Assembly (NCBI GenBank): GCA_000697055.1
Contig: JNDT01002043.1
Location: 21,591-85,590 of the forward strand
Length of the DNA stretch: 64,000 bases
Direction of reading: 5' to 3'
From: Saksenaea vasiformis B4078
Taxonomy: Eukaryota; Mucoromycota; Mucoromycetes; Mucorales; Saksenaeaceae
Within the stretch, counting starts at the first letter, position 1. Every line of letters starts with the position of its first letter. Position numbers and translations under genes: made by a program. Positions 12,301 to 23,620 of this stretch are shown piece after piece. The notes below the pieces were generated by a model. It was given only the letters and a program-made list of their open reading frames with translations. It was not told the DNA's origin and did no database searches.

Positions 12301-13145
12301 CCTGATGCATCAAAAAAGAAATAGTAACATACCGGGTGGTGCCTGTTCGTACTTATGGGGATCCCCAGAGTTACTTCTCTGTAAACCCGGCTTTATGGAT
12401 GCATTGCCTGCTGCTTGGTTCGTAGCTAGCGCATGATTGACATTGCATTCGCCAATATGTCGGCCGCCCCTGGGAAACGGAACAGTGTTTATTTTTGGCA
12501 CTTTAGCTGGTTTCCCGTGTTGACTTTTCGGCGCGTGGGATAAGTTTCCGTTTGAGAAAGCGCCATTCTCGTGTGCGGAAGCGGCGGAGAGTTGGGCAGT
12601 AGGGTAGTCAGACGGATGAGGGGAATCTCTGGTTCCCTGAGCGTCGAAAGACCGGCGTCGGTGCATCGTTGAGGGAGATGTCGGGATGGCTGTGGGGGAG
12701 GAGCAGCGGATAGGAGAAGCGATGGTACCGGCTGATGAATTGCGGGTATGACGCGACTTGGAACGTGGAGTTATGGACGATGAAGTCTTCGTAGGCGTAG
12801 GAGCAGTGAGTTGCGGGATAGGAGATCCTGCTGTGAAAAGGCAAAGCAAAGAATAGAAGAAAAGAAAAAGAGAGATCCAGTATGAATAAAATATAAAGAA
12901 GAAAGAGAAAGAGAATGAAGAAATTCCAATCGGTCTATCTATCTACCTCGAGATGAGTCCTGCGAATAATGATGACCAAAGACTCGAGTGAAAAACGAAT
13001 CCGTTGCGGAATGCTGATGACTGTGATTGGGATGATGCGTCATGTTGTCTTTTTTCTTGAAAACTCCTGAGTGGGAGGCAGGAGACAGACCAAAATCCCA
13101 GGAAGGTGAATGGGAGTGTCTGTCCGAACGTTGCCGCTTATCCAT
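6346..13145 (-). CDS. CYR1: Adenylyl cyclase, fungal Ras-regulated type
   Basis: The enzyme makes cAMP from ATP to activate PKA. Eleven exons were rebuilt: 13145-12947, 12830-12333, 12255-12181, 12128-11719, 11684-11675, 11597-11494, 11442-11266, 11220-9029, 8982-7821, 7775-6573, 6516-6346. They total 6201 nt, giving 2066 residues, close to yeast Cyr1. Order: Ser/Pro/His-rich N-terminus; Ras-association region from about residue 490 (IRIFRPDATFGTL); about 20 leucine-rich repeats (to about 1240, ending YDWNWNWNLGLKYLNLSGNK); a PP2C-like domain (about 1260-1590); and a class III cyclase (from about 1615: ALVFTDIKSST with the metal Asp, KTEGDAFMV, RMGIHWGTP). In the PP2C domain the usual FDGHG and SDGLWD read FDGRK and SRGLWD, so it is probably a non-catalytic scaffold. 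The 10-nt exon 5 is the least certain part. Confidence 0.93.
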
Positions 13146-13190
13146 ATTTGAACAATCAAAATTCGTTTTGCTTCGGACACTCAATTACTG

Positions 13191-13895
13191 GATTTTGAGT
13201 GACCCTTTGCATCAAATAAATATTACATTGCGTTTAAGCCGAATAGTTTTTGTACTGGAAAGTGATGCGTCTTTGCGCTGAGGAGTAAGCCGTTTTGCGT
13301 TAATCCAAGGAATAGCTCGCGCCTGGATAACCAGAGTCTTGCATTGTGGGTACTTCAGTGATGTATTCCCAGGATCCCACCGGAAGCAGAAAAATGTTTC
13401 ACGATAAGGACAAGTTCCACCCAAAATGACCCGTATTTAAAAGGACGCACGAATTCTTTGGCTCTGTTTTCTTTATTACATCCCCCGGTACGTACTGGGA
13501 TTTATTATACATACGGGATTCCTCATGTCTTTTTGTCTATTGTTCAGACTCACGATCGTTAAACACAATAGCCGGCTATCAATGCCGTGCCGATCCCAAC
13601 TCGCCGCCCCCACCCGCTACGGTGCGGGGCTGGCCCCTGTCGAATGGCAGGAGTGCCCTTCGGGGTAAGTAAAAGACATCAAAACATCTTTCATTTACTA
13701 ACCGTGAATGCCGTTTTATGCTGCTCCAATATATTATGCGTCCATCGAGGGCCATGATGATGTAAGTAAACGTATGATTCTGTTGCCAATTCATTAACCA
13801 ATGACCGTACATTTTACTTTTCTCTCAGCGCAAATTTGGTTCTCCATGGACGCATAATTTATTTAGAGTAGCGTAAAATAGTTCAATAAACAGTA
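13191..13895 (+). repeat. Dispersed repeat family, copy A
   Basis: This copy aligns along most of its length with copy B (17417-18337) and, inverted, with copies near 36.0-37.06, 37.97-38.33 and 48.34-48.78 kb. It contains an inverted pair, GCGTCCATCGAGGG near 13738 and CATGGACGC near 13846. An intron-like GTAAGT...CTCAG segment lies between them, and the copy ends in GTTCAATAAACAGTA. Its opposite strand keeps a broken small frame starting MGGTCP. It starts about 45 bp from the adenylyl cyclase start codon. Confidence 0.75.
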
Positions 13896-14596
13896 CACGA
13901 CAATGCTCCTGAAAAAGTGTCCGGATTGAAAAACTCAGTCCCAAAAAACCTAATTTTCAACAAGCATGACAAAACACGAAGAAGAGTTAAATGAGAACAT
14001 TTGAAGGTGCAATAAGTCACCAGAGAATACGTTTATTCTCTTATTTTGGTAGTTAGCTGACAACATAGACCCACAGCTACAAATAATCTCAGGAATTCAA
14101 ATGTACGAGCTAGATTTTTGTTGCTCACAAACAGGTTCAAAATAATACTTCGCGTAAAGTACAATGATTAAGCGCGTTGCACTGTACAGCAAAAGACGGG
14201 AAAACGAAGCACCCAAAAAGTAAGTACACTCCAGCCATTGGTCCTTTCCGCTGAAAACCTCCTATTTGTTATTATCATGACACTACGAAACTACAATATA
14301 GACACGCCCTGAAATCTGTCTTAATAAAATCTGTTAAAGATCCCTTTCAAGGACTTGTTTTTGTTATACATTTTTTTTCATTCCTTTGAAGCTTACTCGG
14401 AGTTCACAGTATCTGATGAAACAAAGAATATGTCTTTCTGCGTGATCGGTTTCTGATAGATTGGGAAGATTATTTTCTTTTCTGGATGACTGGTTTCTGA
14501 CTGGAACAAAAGACAACTTACTTATCAAGGACTTTTCTCTGTACCTTCCCACTCTTTCCCTCTCCTGCCTGTCAGAACTCTCATTATCAAAAACTT
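13896..14596. other. Intergenic stretch before the Fanzor-like relic
   Basis: AT-rich sequence. No family-like open frame, tRNA or clear terminal repeat was found. It may include the 5' end of the Fanzor-type element, but no boundary could be fixed. Confidence 0.4.
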
Positions 14597-16269
14597 ATGG
14601 ATTTACCACGATTGACCAGTTACGAAGGAATGTCTCACCGAGATATAATCCTATACAAAAAACGGCTAAAAAAACAGTTAGAGGCAGAAGAGGGTGAGTA
14701 CAGAGGAGCAGTATATTCACACGAATCGCTGATATGGATTTGTTAGAAGAACGCCAACACGAGCTTGGCAATCAAAGCGATGATCAACCTGGCCCATCGG
14801 ATAGACAGCGACGTCAACGGCCGGCCGGAAGACGAGCGCAAAAGCGGAAGCAAAATTCCGACGAAAAGTTGCAAAAGAGTACTGCCCGTTACCTTCGACG
14901 GAAAGATGATGAACAGAAACCTCGTCAGCAGTGTCCCACATGCTTGAGAAACAACAGCTTTGATACCGCCAAAACACATAGCAGGAGCTCTTCTCGTCTT
15001 TGCCCCTACAAGAAGCTAAGGAAAATCGCGCAGCTTCGCCAGGAAGTAGGCAAAGTTCGAAAGACTGTCAGAAAAACCGGTTTAGACAAGTTTATAAGTC
15101 TACCATCTTCTGAGAAAAGCGCTCTGATAAGCGTGATTGACGATGTGGTGGATTACAACCGCGAGGTCGTAATCAAGAGCCATTTGTTTGTCTATTTCTT
15201 TGTGTATCGGCAACTGAACAATCAGCAACCGTTACCCGCAGTGGTCTTCAAAGATTTCTTCTACTCGGTTTTCCAGCTCATCACGGGACAGCAGAAACAA
15301 ACACTGTGGTTATCACGGACGAACTGAGAGGATCACTGACATCGAGCTTTCGAGAGTTTCTTGTCGAGTTCCCAACCTGCTGGGTCCGACCCATTCATGG
15401 CGAACAACGGTACAGCCATATGCTTTCTTCAACAGCGGAAACATATAGCACTTGCATGACCAACAATATTGTCGAGAGTTTTGACGCATGGACTACATCA
15501 TCGTTACAATTGCGGTTACAGCAACTAGTTCCTGTAAGTGACCATCATGTAGCGCATGTTATATTCATATTAATCGATGCCTAGGACCTTCGAAAAAATG
15601 ATGCATACAAGCTGGCCAGATTTATCTATCAGACTTGTGCTGATGATGTACTCTTCCCTCCGGTATGACCGGATAGTACTCACATCGATGAAAGCATGAC
15701 GGATAATGTCAATGACGCTGTTGAATGACTAGTGGATGAGACAACGACTGATTTCGACACCATATTTACCGTCATTGAAAAGCACACCTCGGTTTCCCCG
15801 CTCTCGGCTGCCTTGAAAGTTGCAAGATCAGATATTATTCGAGCCTTGGTAGCAGTGGGGTCGGCAATTGTTGAAGCAGCCCAAGTTATCTTGAATTTAA
15901 CGGTTATCCTGAAGCTTTTTTCCAATTTCATCATATTCCTACCGTTATGGCTCGAAACCTGTTGGTTTGGCCAATCGTTGCAAACGCCTGATGAAAGAAG
16001 CTGAACGAGAAGGGCGGCTGGTGCTAATCAACGTTGACGAATATTGCACCTCACAAGTTTGTTCAAGCTGCGGTCAACGGGAATTGGAGAACATCAATAT
16101 CGATGCAAATCAACATTTGCATAGTGTTCTGAACTGTACCAGTTGCGGAACAGTGTGGCAAAGGGGTACAAACGCATCAAGGAACATCCACGCAATTTCA
16201 TTATCGCATATAATGTCTGGTGAGCGGCTACCCGCATTCAGAAGAACCCCACCGCCACCACAATCATGA
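14597..16269 (+). pseudogene. Decayed Fanzor-like (eukaryotic TnpB relative) RNA-guided nuclease gene
   Basis: Exons 14597-14693 and 14747-15327 join in frame (GTGAGT...TTAG intron). They encode a charged N-terminus and a zinc-knuckle-like segment, C-x2-C then HSRSSSRLCP, as in Mucorales Fanzor-type proteins. The frame then shifts by one base near 15290-15305 into 15306-15535 (LTSSFREFLVEF). After a further intron (to 15590) it reaches a segment with stops near 15665 and 15725. The C-terminal part, 15967-16269, has VDEYCTSQVCSSCG ... LNCTSCGTVWQRGTNASRNI, the TnpB/Fanzor zinc ribbon with its flanking RuvC-II and RuvC-III positions. The RuvC-III Asp of the usual R-D-x-N is Gly (RGTN), and I find no RuvC-I DPG-like segment, so catalysis is almost certainly lost. 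An ordinary zinc-ribbon protein is the alternative. Family call is from remembered motifs, not a search. Confidence 0.66.
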
Positions 16270-17416
16270 TCCGCGTATCAAAGACGCGTAGATGTTTACG
16301 CTGTTTAGATAAACACTATTGACATGCCTATTCTATTTGCTAAACCCGGGTCTATTTTAATCCGGATACTTTTTCAGGAGTAGGGTACACGTGATGTCCC
16401 TTGGATAACTTCTTTTCCTTGGTAGTCGTTTTAACCATATCACACAATTATCTCAAACGGTAACTTAGTGGTTTGCGCAGAGTTGGAGTTTTACTGTAAC
16501 GGTAGATATCCCTTCAGGAACAACTGGATATACGTTCGATCTCATTATCCACAAACAGCAAAATGTGCAAAACAAACGACCTACCAGATTTTTGGTAACG
16601 ATCAGTGCATTGTAAAAAGTTTTTGTATCCAGAAAGCTATTTCTTAACGTCATCCATTTGGATTTGTACGACCGAATAGTAATAGTCTGCACCAGGCAAG
16701 ATTACCTTGCTGTGAAAGAAGGTCTAGGAACCGTTGTGCTGCTGTATTAAGTGGCTATCTGTCAAAGATAAGTTTCTTTATAAAAGTGACATAAAGAAAT
16801 CCATTTGAAGAAGCTGCAGATCATTTTAATTTAGATATTGATTTTGCTTTTCCTTTCCTTAATATCAAGTAGTTTGGTCGACTGCATGCGTAGTTGCAGT
16901 GCTCCGCTTTTTTCGTAGTCATTTACCCTACATATCCTTCGCCTCCACCTGTCTCGGCTGTCAGTTTATAGTAAGAAAATACATACTTGTGGGCGTCGTA
17001 TTGAGAAGTAGCGTACTAGCTTACATACTACCCGTCTCTACACTATGCTGCCTTAATCTGAGCGCCCATAATGTTATCGCATCGATTAATGCACAGAATC
17101 ATCCAAAAAACTAGCATAGCACCTCGTCTCCAACGTCCGCCATCCCAACAGCGATATATGGTTCGATCTGCAATAGACGCCCCCAGTAACTACTACTTTT
17201 GATATCATGGCGTGCAGTTGCGATATACTTTAGGTCGGAACGTAAGGATTCGCTGTATGTTGAGATGAGATGGTCCGTTTCATTGCCAGGCAAATTGATG
17301 GATGGGATGACAGTAAGCACACCATATTCGCCATTCGGAAACAGTGACGTGGAACTTGTTCTAATCAAAAAAGTATCTAGAATAGGTGTAGTTGCTGTCA
17401 GCTCCCAACAAGATCA
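16270..17416. other. Intergenic stretch after the Fanzor-like relic
   Basis: Short frames at 16465-17114 and 17111-17429 have no recognisable family. I see no terminal inverted repeat that closes the Fanzor-like element on this side. Confidence 0.4.
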
Positions 17417-18337
17417 GACTTTGGAGTGAACCTTTGCATCAGTCAAATATTACGTTAAGTCGAATAACTTTTGCTTTGGAAAGTGATGCGTCTTTGCGCT
17501 GACAAATGGTCCATTTTGCATTAATCGAAGGAATGCTTCGCGCCTTGACGATCTGAGTTTTGCATTGAGGTACTTCAATGATTGCTTTCGGTATTCTTTT
17601 GGAAAGCAGTAAAGCTGCCTCGAGATAAGGAACATGTCCCGTTGAAACAAGGAATCTTTCTTGCATTGAGCTGCTTCAGCAATGGTTTCCCAGTATCCTA
17701 TCAGAAGCAGTAAAAATGTCTCAATATGAGGACAGGCTCCACCCAAAATGATCCCTATCTAAACGGACCCAGTTTTCCTGTTTTCTTTAGTACCCCCGGC
17801 AAGGATGCCCGTCTTCATCACACACAGGGTCATTCATGTCTTTTTTATCTATCAATTAGCCTGCATGACCCCTGTCTCGAACCGTCTCGCCTGCGGTGTA
17901 GCTCCCTGTTCACCACCAGGTAAATGACCGTTGTCTTCCGCAGTTTCACGTACTTTTCTACGACAGAACCTCGCCAGACGTTGCGTCGGTTCAATCCTCT
18001 GCGACGCTTTTAACACTGGCAGTCTCGCCAGATTCACCCCAACGTCTCTCCCACCGGGCAAGGGTGCAGGGTTAAACCCCCGCGACTATGCGGGATTACA
18101 TTATGGTAGGTAAATTGAAATCAAAGCATCTTCCATTTACAACCACGAATGATTTCTTACGTTGCTCCAACAAATTATGCGTCCGCCAAGGGCCAAGTTG
18201 ATGTAAGTAAACGTATGATTTTGTTGCTAATTCATTAACTAATGACTGTATATGTTATTTTCTCTTAGCGCAAACTTGACTCTTTATGGGCGCATAATTA
18301 GTTTAGAGTAGAGTAAAAGGTCGTTCAATAAAACAAT
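17417..18337 (+). repeat. Dispersed repeat family, copy B
   Basis: Same orientation and order as copy A, longer by internal insertions. Its opposite strand carries a frame starting MGGACPHIETF, the counterpart of MGGTCPYRETF in copy A. The inverted pair is degraded (GCGTCCGCCAAGGG near 18179, ATGGGCGCATAATTAG near 18288). It preserves an uninterrupted AAAGACATGAATGACC (reverse strand, near 17832), which is the empty form of the site occupied by a miniature element in copy C. Confidence 0.75.
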
Positions 18338-18484
18338 AAGACTTTGAGGAACAAAATTGGAATCGTACATCTCAGGCATACGTCATTTGCAGGTGCGGGT
18401 GCGGGGTGCGTGTAGCGAAACCCGACAGCGAAATCCGAACTTACTCCAACTCCCACTAGAACTCGGGACTCAGTCTTCCTGCCA

Positions 18485-21400
18485 ATGACAAAAGACAATT
18501 TAGACAATTCCATTACTCAAAGCACGCCATCCGTAACGTTGACAAGCCCTGAGGAATCCCCAGTTGGATCTCCACCAGCACGGACAGCTGCATCACCGAA
18601 ACCTATTCTTGTCGGTGCATCGTCTTCAACAGCTGTTCAGGGCCATTCTACGAGGCGCTCTATAAGCGGCTCTGACATACTCAATGGCTTTAGAATCAAG
18701 ACTAGTACGCAGAACGATACCACTACATCTCAGCAATCGCCAGATACGCACTTGTGCCATAGTGCTGAAGACTTCGATGTGCAAACCGCCATAGGTAACT
18801 ATCGCTGTTCCTGTTGTAGCAGACCAGTTATGCTAACAGTAGACGGTTCATTTTTTTTTCTTAGGCTACGGATCATCTGCGGTTGTGTATAGCGCCATTT
18901 ATAAGCCTTCTAACAAGCGCGTCGCAATAAAGATGATTGACCTTGATTTGTTTGAGCGAAATCAAATTGATGAGTTGCGAGTAAGCAAAAGCCGCAGAAA
19001 CATTCTGCATTGACAGCTTAAACATCTTTTATCTTGTAGCGTGAGACGACATTGATGGCATTATCAAAACACCCAAACGTTCTTCGAGTATATGGTTCAT
19101 TTGTGAAAGGATCCAAGCTCTATATCGTTACACCTTATTTAGCTGGTGGTAAGAAAACGAAGAAAAGTCGGGATCAAAACCTAAGGCAGATTATTGATTT
19201 TGCTTCTTGCTAGGTTCCTGCTTAGATATTATGAAGACATGCTTTTCCGAAGGATTGGACGAGTTAAGCATTGCTACTATTTTGAAACAAGCTTTAGAAG
19301 GATTGGCATACTTGCATAAAAATGGTCATATCCACCGAGACGTAAAAGCTGGTAATTTGCTAATGGATGAGGATGGCACGGTTTTGTTAGCCGATTTCGG
19401 AGTTTCCAGTTCATTGATGGAAACGGGAGAAAGGGGATTTAACGGCCTGCGTAAAACATTTGTTGGCACGGTAAGAGTGTGCCTGTGAATATCCCTTTTT
19501 TTTATGTTAAATCCTCATCGATAGCCGTGCTGGATGGCGCCCGAAGTGATGGAGCAAGCTGGTTATGATTATAAGGCCGACATTTGGAGCTTCGGTATCA
19601 CCGCCATCGAACTGGCCACAGGGCATGCCCCCTTTGCTAAGTTACCGCCCCTAAAGGTAAAATAGACATGGACACTCATCTGGGGTTGGATCAAATGGCC
19701 TAACGTATTGCAGGTGTTAATGATGACTTTATCAAATGACCCACCGACGCTAGTACGTGAAACAGCAAAACACAAATACTCGCGCACGTTTAAGGATATG
19801 ATTGACACGTGTCTGCATAAGGACCCTGCGAAACGGTAAATGCTATCCATGCATTATGGTGAGATCATTAACGATAGGCTAGGCCGTCTGCTGAAAAGCT
19901 TTTGCAGCATTCCTTTTTTAAGCAGGCAAAGAAGCGAGATTACTTGGTCAAAACAATCGTAACGTGCCTTCCTCCTCTTGAACAACGCCCACATAAGAAA
20001 GTTCCACAGAGGCATGTGACGATCACAAAAACAGATGAATGGGACTTCGATAACGATCATGAAGAGGCACTCGAAGAAAACAATAGAGCACATGATGGTA
20101 TTAATCAACAGGAAATGGAAGTACCTTCTTCAGAGCAGATGCCAACGGTAGTGCAACCCAAACCTGTAACAGCGAAAAAGCATATCTCTTTTGGCGACGT
20201 TATCGTTCGGAATCCTCCTCAGCCGTCAGCGATGCTATCCACAGGGCTGGGTACAACAACATCGACGCAAGCATCTGAAATACTGGTTCCTTCAGGAACC
20301 CCGCCCAGAAGATCACGTTTCGTAGTCGAAGAGACATCACACGACTATGTAGATCCATTCCCTACCACTGGATCTTCCACACGTTCTGCTAGTCCTTTCG
20401 GGTACCCTTTCCCAGAACCTGAATCGAAAGAGGAGTACTCGGTAAATGTCTCCCCGCCATAGTGACATGATTTTTAAATTGTCGATTGGCAATAGGACTT
20501 TGAAGTCAAAAAAGGAAGGTTTAGTGTCAATCAATCGTGGAAACAGGTTCCTGCTAGCGAGGGCACCCTTAGCTCAGGCCATCTTTCAGAAGAATCTACC
20601 TCTTCAGAAAAAGCCTTGTACCGGATACCTAGTCAAGATAATATGTGTAAGAGAAAGCAGAGATGTTCTTTTATGATGCTTACCATATATAGCAGATCGT
20701 AAATCTCGATTTGAAGTTCAGCATCAAGGCAGTGTTTCGACTGTATCTACCAGTCCTCCCCTTCACATGGTGCCTCTCTCCCGTGAGAACTCCATTTCTT
20801 CATCAGGCACTGCACTAACGCGGGAAGGGTCGATGAGTTCTAAACCACCAAGATATGTGACGGATAAAGACCGTGAAAGTTCAAGAGAAAAAGAGGTTGA
20901 GAGTTTATTTTTGAACGAGACGCGGAAAGTGGGAAGATTTGAGCTTACAGGAGGTTCCAGTGAACTGGGCCCCCGTCTGACTGTCGAGAAAACGGATGGT
21001 AAGTACAGGGCAACACGATCAGCAGACGTTGAAGTGCTGTCATTGACAGTTCCGCTCCATCCATACGAATCACCTCATGCAGCGCCTTCGGCGTCATCGT
21101 CCACTACGTCGCCCTCCTCGTCAGTATTGCGTGGTCAATCCCTCCGACTAGTGCCTGATTATTCCACACTTCAGGGTCAGTTGGAAGAACTTATTCGACA
21201 CAACGAAGCACAGCGCCAGATGATACAAAATATGTGTGCCACAGCAGCGCGCCATTTCGGCATAAAATTAAGATTTGGCGAACAGGACAAGTCAACACCA
21301 TCCACACAGTCGACTGAATCAGTTGGCGTTAGGTAACAAAAATTTCCCTTGCACGGAGCCTGGAGAAAAAGAATGGGTGTCAAACCACTGTGTTTCTTGT

Positions 21401-21632
21401 CTTTAGTGCTAAACAAGTACAATCTGAGGCAGAACGAAGCGACCTCGCCGCAACAATGGTATGCCAAGCGATGGATTGTTGAGGGCATTAACAGGAAACA
21501 TAGGAATATCTGGACCACTTAGTGCAGATGTCGCTTCAAGAAAATGCTAGGTTGCAACGAGAAAATGAAACGCTTAGACGTGAACTGTATGAATATCATA
21601 CCAATCGCAGTTTAAAACATGGGAAAGCATAG
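18485..21632 (+). CDS. STE20/GCK-VI-type Ser/Thr kinase (OSR1/SPAK/Fray-like)
   Basis: A cytosolic protein kinase related to animal OSR1/SPAK stress kinases. Eleven exons (18485-18794, 18865-18980, 19040-19148, 19214-19470, 19525-19656, 19714-19835, 19883-20441, 20496-20646, 20696-21332, 21407-21458, 21504-21632) give 857 residues. A Ser/Thr/Pro-rich N-terminus of about 100 residues precedes the kinase domain. Motifs are [18 protein letters not shown] (lysine), [22 protein letters not shown], and the T-loop [18 protein letters not shown], all intact. After the kinase come short GRF-x-V/KSRFEV-like motifs that resemble those in the OSR1 PF region, a Ser/Pro-rich linker and a C-terminal coiled coil ([20 protein letters not shown]). 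The kinase subfamily call is good. Upstream WNK-like control is not shown here. Confidence 0.9.
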
Positions 21633-22854
21633 ATAACCGCAATTTATACCCTCACGACGCGCAAAAGCTTATCTCCTTCGTGACCAGTAGCTAGAAACAA
21701 ATTGCTACTGGCCATTCGCATCTGATTCCCCCATGTAGCAATCCTTACCGTATTTTACGTGAAATAGAATATATTCAAGAGCTCCATGTTCTTCTCCCAT
21801 ACCGTAGGAAGAATTGAATACTTAAGTGGCATCACAAATGGTTGCGCTTCTGAGATAGCTTATGCCACCAAAGTGATAAGCCCTCGCTGGGTCGGAATGA
21901 TCTATTTTCAAGCTCTTTGCATCTGACGTGAAATTCTACGTCGAGAAACAAAATGCTACGTGATCTTTTGCAATAACGTTTTTAGCGCTGTCCATCAAGG
22001 TTGATGTAAGATTATCTTGCAGGCTCTGAAGGTCAACGCTTATCAGCGCAGTTTACAGTGTAAACGGTAACAAATGAAATGGTTACCTTAACATTTGACT
22101 TTCGCTAGCGATTAATCTATGAAGCATCACATATTTCCCCAATTGAGATATTTATCCAGCATTTAAGAAGAGAAGTTGGGATAAAATGGAAAAGGATACA
22201 ACCGAAAACAGATAATAATGGGACACGGATCTACGGCGGTATAGCAGAAGGCAATCTATAATATGAAAGGAAAACGGTTTGGAAAAAGTATCGGCAAGAT
22301 CGCTTATTACAAATCTGCCATGAAAAAACCTTGCTGATTCAAAATTGGGAGATTGTATGCAGCAGATCAATATGAAAATGGAGGTACTACTACAAAGCAG
22401 CATTAAGGCCGCTGTCCTTTGTCGTACAGCACGCCAGTATTTCGCATTCTGTCTCTTCTGTGTACCATAAATCTAGACCACTTCAGCTAATGATGAAGGA
22501 TCTGCGGCAATATTCGGCACGCTTTGCAGAGACATGCAAATTAACGATGGAACAACGCTTAATAATGGCATTGCAATCCCGCTAAAGTCTCCTGGAGGCG
22601 GCGTAACTGTCAAGATAAAATAAAAAGAGAAGATGGAATAGAGCTATAGAATGTGTTTTTTCCCTAGCATTAAAGGATTAAGCCCACAAAGCATAGTTAG
22701 CAGTAGCACTAGAATGTTGCAACAAGCGAAGGCCAAACATATAGTATTTGAGTTTGTTATTACATCATTTATTTAACAAATATTCGGTACTTATTGTCTG
22801 ACATCTCGGAGGTCGCGTGACAGTGGCGCAATCAAAATCTATTTTGCAGATCTA
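21633..22854. other. Intergenic region between kinase and secreted protein genes
   Basis: No open frame with family support on either strand. It probably holds both 3' untranslated regions. No repeat was recognised. Confidence 0.5.
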
Positions 22855-23550
22855 TTAGTGACTACCAACCAAGGAGCAAGACGGCTTGGAACTGCTTGAC
22901 TTGACACCACCGAGCAACTTGACGCACACGTCGTACTTGCACATGTCTAGGGCCGTACCAGAGAGTAAAGTGTTGCAAAGGCCCTTGCAAGCGCTGCAGT
23001 GCGTGGGGGTCTTGACAACGTCCAATCCGGCATTAGAAAGCATGGAAACGATGCCATCCAGAGGGCTGCCTTCCACGGTTTGGTGGTTCTCAGAGGAGTC
23101 CTCGCCAAAGTAACCTGCATCGCTAAGGTCCTTCATAAGTTGGGGATCGACGGGGTAAACCTTAGAGGAAGAGGAGCCACCGGGCAGAATATCCTTCAAC
23201 GAGGGGAAACCCTTGGAGGAAGAGCCTTTGGAGAAGATATCCTTCAACGAGGGGTGTCCCTTGGAGGAAGAAGAACCTTTGGAGAAGATATCCTTCAGCG
23301 AAGGGAATCCTTTGGAGGAAGAGCCTTTGGAGAAAATATCCTTCAATGAGGGAAAACCTTTGGAGCCTTTGGGAGGAAGAATCTTTGGGTTGAAACCTTT
23401 GGAGGGGAAGCCCTTGGAGAAAATGCCTTTGGAGGGGAAGCCCTTGGAGAAGAGGCCCTTAGAGGGGAATCCTTTGAAAGACAAAGGTGCGGCTTCGGCC
23501 TGAAAGACAAGAACGATGACGAAAAGGAAGGTGAGGAGTAGGAATCTCAT
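22855..23550 (-). CDS. Secreted tandem-repeat protein with cysteine-rich C-terminus
   Basis: No family recognised. Single exon, 231 residues. Residues 1-20 (MRFLLLTFLFVIVLVFQAEA) are a textbook signal peptide. Residues about 24-53 carry three imperfect decapeptides of the form SKGFPSKG-x-F. Residues about 64-130 carry four units of about 16 residues built on KGFPSLKDIFSKGSSS. These are near-identical at DNA level too, so the array can change length by slippage. The last 60 residues hold six cysteines (HCSACKGLC ... MCKYDVC ... SCS), suggesting a small disulphide-bonded module. ATG 23550 is the first Met of the signal peptide. A TATA-like TATATAAATA lies about 60 bp upstream (23611-23620 on + strand). 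A wall-associated or extracellular role is inference. Confidence 0.85.
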   Translation of the reverse strand: MRFLLLTFLFVIVLVFQAEAAPLSFKGFPSKGLFSKGFPSKGIFSKGFPSKGFNPKILPPKGSKGFPSLKDIFSKGSSSKGFPSLKDIFSKGSSSSKGHPSLKDIFSKGSSSKGFPSLKDILPGGSSSSKVYPVDPQLMKDLSDAGYFGEDSSENHQTVEGSPLDGIVSMLSNAGLDVVKTPTHCSACKGLCNTLLSGTALDMCKYDVCVKLLGGVKSSSSKPSCSLVGSH

Positions 23551-23610
23551 GAGGGAAGATAAAATGAGCGGAAGTGGTTTGTAGTTTGAAAGCAATGGAG
23601 AACTTCAATG

Positions 23611-23620
23611 TATTTATATA
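23611..23620 (-). promoter_or_regulatory. TATA-like element of the secreted repeat protein gene
   Basis: Reads TATATAAATA on the minus strand, about 60 bp before the ATG at 23550. Confidence 0.45.

Noticed and set aside
22886..23503. Plus-strand frames rich in Glu/Leu/Gly opposite the secreted protein
   Set aside because: They are antisense shadows of the tandem repeats.
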